Source of the DNA: Candolleomyces eurysporus
Taxonomy: Eukaryota; Basidiomycota; Agaricomycetes; Agaricales; Psathyrellaceae
Assembly: GCA_027579435.1 (NCBI GenBank)
Contig: JANBPK010000706.1
Span: forward strand, 310,001 to 374,000
DNA length: 64,000 bases
Direction: 5' to 3'
Part shown: positions 61,720-64,000 of the stretch, in pieces
How the letters are laid out: each line of letters opens with the position of its first letter
How positions within the stretch are numbered: the first letter of the stretch is position 1
Position numbers and translations under genes: made by a program
Notes under the pieces: model-generated
What the model saw: the letters and a program-made list of their open reading frames with translations, nothing else
Told to the model about the DNA's origin: nothing
The model's database searches: none

Positions 61720-62464
61720 GACGAACAAGTACTAGGAGCTTTCTTACATTACATAGCTACAATTTTAATCATGCCCTGATCATGCCTCTTACATATATAT
61801 ACACTCCACGAATCTATTCACTCGAGCGTAGTCTGTACGTTTACTGGTAATTGACTCCTTGACCGGCTAGCGATAGCTGCGCCTCGGGTCTTAATGCATC
61901 GTGTTCCCTACTATTCGCATTCCCTCCGTTTCGCTTCTTACTGGGTTTGTAATCCTCTATTGAACTGGAAAGATTTGTAACAGAATGAAATCCACGTTGA
62001 CACAATGGTGGCCTACTTGGGTCACGGGAAACTTATCGGCAACGAGTGTCGACTCATGCACATTGAAGATCGATGGGCATCATCATTCGGTATCATTGCT
62101 TAACAAGCAACAGAGATATGTGGGCGAAGAATGAATTCTCAGTAGGATTGCCTTTGGTAATCACCTTGCAGGCTGCTTGCTTGCAGGCACCGCCCCGCGT
62201 TGCCCGGGCGCGAGTTTCAAACTGACAAGTGTCGATCACTGGGAAGCATGATCTCCTGACCTGACCAATATATTGCCTTGAGCTTTCTGGATGGCTGTCT
62301 CACGAATCCGGTGCTTTATGTCCCGGTTGTCTTGTCGTCGGATAGCTCATCACTCATCCGAGATTTCATATTCAACTGATAGCAAATGCCTCCGTGCATA
62401 AATATGCTGCACATGCTTTCAAAAATCGCATAACAATCGTTTTCTTTCCCGCCTCGCTTCAACA
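61720..62464. other. intergenic stretch, no gene seen
   Basis: This is the 3' flank of the NACHT-TPR gene and the promoter side of the MAPEG gene. No conserved frame was seen. Confidence 0.45.
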
Positions 62465-63279
62465 ATGGCCTCGCTCTGGGACTCGCCTCTTTCTTTGTAT
62501 TCTATTCCCGCAGCATGGCTTTTGGCATACATTCCACAAGTGATCAAAGTGCGTTTGCGTTCTCGTTGAAACTATTCCCATCGGCGTTTCCTCGGTGTTC
62601 AGTGGCTCTTACACTCTTATGCCTTTATTTGCAGGTAAACCTCCTCAAGCAAGTTGGTGGCTACAACAAGTGCGTTTGCAGAGACCTTGACGAGCAATGT
62701 AACTCAAACTGACAGCCTGTCCGTGTAGCCTGGAGCCACGCCAAAATATCGCAAAGCTTGGATCAAAGCCGGGTGTCGAAGATAAATTAAAGGCCAAGAT
62801 CGCTCGAGCGGAAGGAACACATAATGTACGTCTACCTTTCCGCCAAGTTCCGCAATGAAACTTACCACTTGAGGTTGCAGAATGGGCTCGAGAGCTTCCC
62901 ACTATTCGCAGTGTCTGTCCTCGTTGCGAACCACGCTGGACTCGCCCAAAGCTCAATCAATAGAACAGCTGCGCTATAGTACGTTCGAACAGCGTCAAAA
63001 CATGTCACTCTTCTGACCCGGACGTAGTTTGGCTTCACGCGTACTCTACTCCTATATTTATATCCAGCAAAATAGACCATGGCATGGCTCGACGAGGTGA
63101 GAAATCGTTCGCTCTGCAGACTCAACTAGCTGAGACCATATCGCACAGGACACTCGTCTGGCTTGTTGGAGTTGGTACGTGCTGAACTGCATTTTCTATG
63201 TTAGCGGGTTAGCTGACGAGCCACAGGTTCCTCCATCTCGCTTCTTATCAGAGGTGCTAATCTTGTTCACGGAGCATGA
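62465..63279 (+). CDS. MAPEG-family membrane protein
   Basis: MAPEG proteins are small membrane enzymes of eicosanoid and glutathione metabolism; the fungal members of this type are mostly uncharacterised. Seven exons (84, 35, 97, 98, 69, 26 and 53 nt) fit in phase to give 153 residues. It begins MASLWDSPLSLYSIPAAWLL and has VNLLKQVGGYNNLEPRQNIA. The family core is KAKIARAEGTHNNGLESFPL and FAVSVLVANHAGLAQSSINR. It ends with the helix RTLVWLVGVGSSISLLIRGA and NLVHGA. About four transmembrane segments are expected, and the length is usual. No break is present. A read-through of the last donor would give an earlier end (GVGTC) but is less like the family. Confidence 0.92.
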
Positions 63280-64000
63280 TTGGTGCCTGATTGGTGCGCC
63301 AGGGGCCTCTTCTACTCATTTGGAGCGATTCCATATCCCGTTTGCGTGGTTTCTGTCATATCTACTCGCCTCTCGATCTCGCGAATTTCAATTTCTCGTC
63401 GTCTCACAACCCTTTCAATTTGAGCGATCATGAGATTTCCAGGGGACGAGAGATAACTTACAAGGCGTCGATAGCAGGGTTACCATGGTCTGGACAAATA
63501 ATACTGTATATCTGGGCGATGGACGGTCTGTCAGTGAAGAAAGTGAGCAATCTTGTTGATGTTTGTCTACCCAGGCCTTCCCGCCACTGGAGTGTAGTCG
63601 GCATTCGGGACGACAGTCGATCGATAGAACACCCCGAGCATTAGGAGGGTCGATCGCCTAGTTGCTGATTATACAAGTTAACGCCTAGGGTGAATTTCGC
63701 ACTCGGAGTATGTAAAGCAGTGGAGAAGGCGTTACTTGGCTTGTCCTGGTGGTGGGTGAGATCAGATATTCGGATGTACGGATTGCATGAAGATGGATGG
63801 AAGGTACCATGCTCCCAGGGGACTAAAGGAAAGTTGAGCTGTTGGGTGGGCCTTTCGACTTCTGCTCTGGTTCGCTCAACGTCAATTTCGAAAGAGTATA
63901 CCACTGTATGAGATCCAACAAAATATTCGAGATTGGCCTTGCTGAATGAATATATAGCGTGCGTCTGCCAATCCTAGGGCTCAGGGCCCATCTAAACCCA
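63280..64000. other. terminal stretch, no supported gene
   Basis: Overlapping short frames (63291-63644 plus, 63641-63904 minus) show no domain. A gene could begin beyond the window. Confidence 0.4.

Overview
The window looks like nuclear DNA of a mushroom-forming basidiomycete (Agaricomycetes). Genes are dense with short (50-70 nt) GT-AG introns. There is a divergent H2A/H2B histone pair, and the families present are ones I know mainly from Agaricomycetes: F-box/LRR-like proteins, DUF6533-type membrane proteins, a DUF6345 secreted protein and a NACHT-TPR protein. I saw no prokaryotic features, no rRNA or tRNA and no CRISPR array.

Layout. 1-1.8 kb: a DUF6533-type membrane protein gene (+). 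2.8-4.8 kb: a 6-phosphofructo-2-kinase/fructose-2,6-bisphosphatase-like gene (-). 5.3-28.8 kb: seven F-box paralogues in tandem on the minus strand, called A-G here. C and D are broken. A 709-bp non-autonomous inverted-repeat element lies between B and C, and one DUF6533-type gene plus several DUF6533 start fragments lie between the F-box genes. 29.3-38 kb (all -): an ALYREF/Yra1-like RNA-binding protein, two more DUF6533-type genes and a 12-exon EamA/DMT transporter. 39.2-40.7 kb: H2B (-) and H2A (+) sharing a 319-bp promoter. 41.4-51.5 kb (+): two more F-box paralogues (H, I), a duplicated terminal exon, a fragment of a tenth copy (J) and two DUF6533-type genes. 54.2-63.3 kb (+): a secreted DUF6345 protein with a caspase-like His/Cys arrangement, a NACHT-TPR (NLR-like) protein and a small MAPEG-family membrane protein.

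How the parts relate. The main theme is a repeated pair: an F-box gene followed, in the same direction, by a DUF6533-type gene or its remnant. The pair is seen on both strands and on both sides of the conserved ALYREF/transporter/histone block, so the pair itself seems to be the unit that duplicates. Copies range from intact, through frameshifted or nonsense-bearing, to ~150-bp fragments, a birth-and-death pattern. Between conserved flanks the F-box proteins carry a segment that differs completely from copy to copy. A shared function of F-box and membrane protein is only inference.

Quality note. All eight N characters sit next to homopolymer runs. In four genes, dropping the N restores the reading frame, so those apparent frameshifts look like base-calling artefacts.
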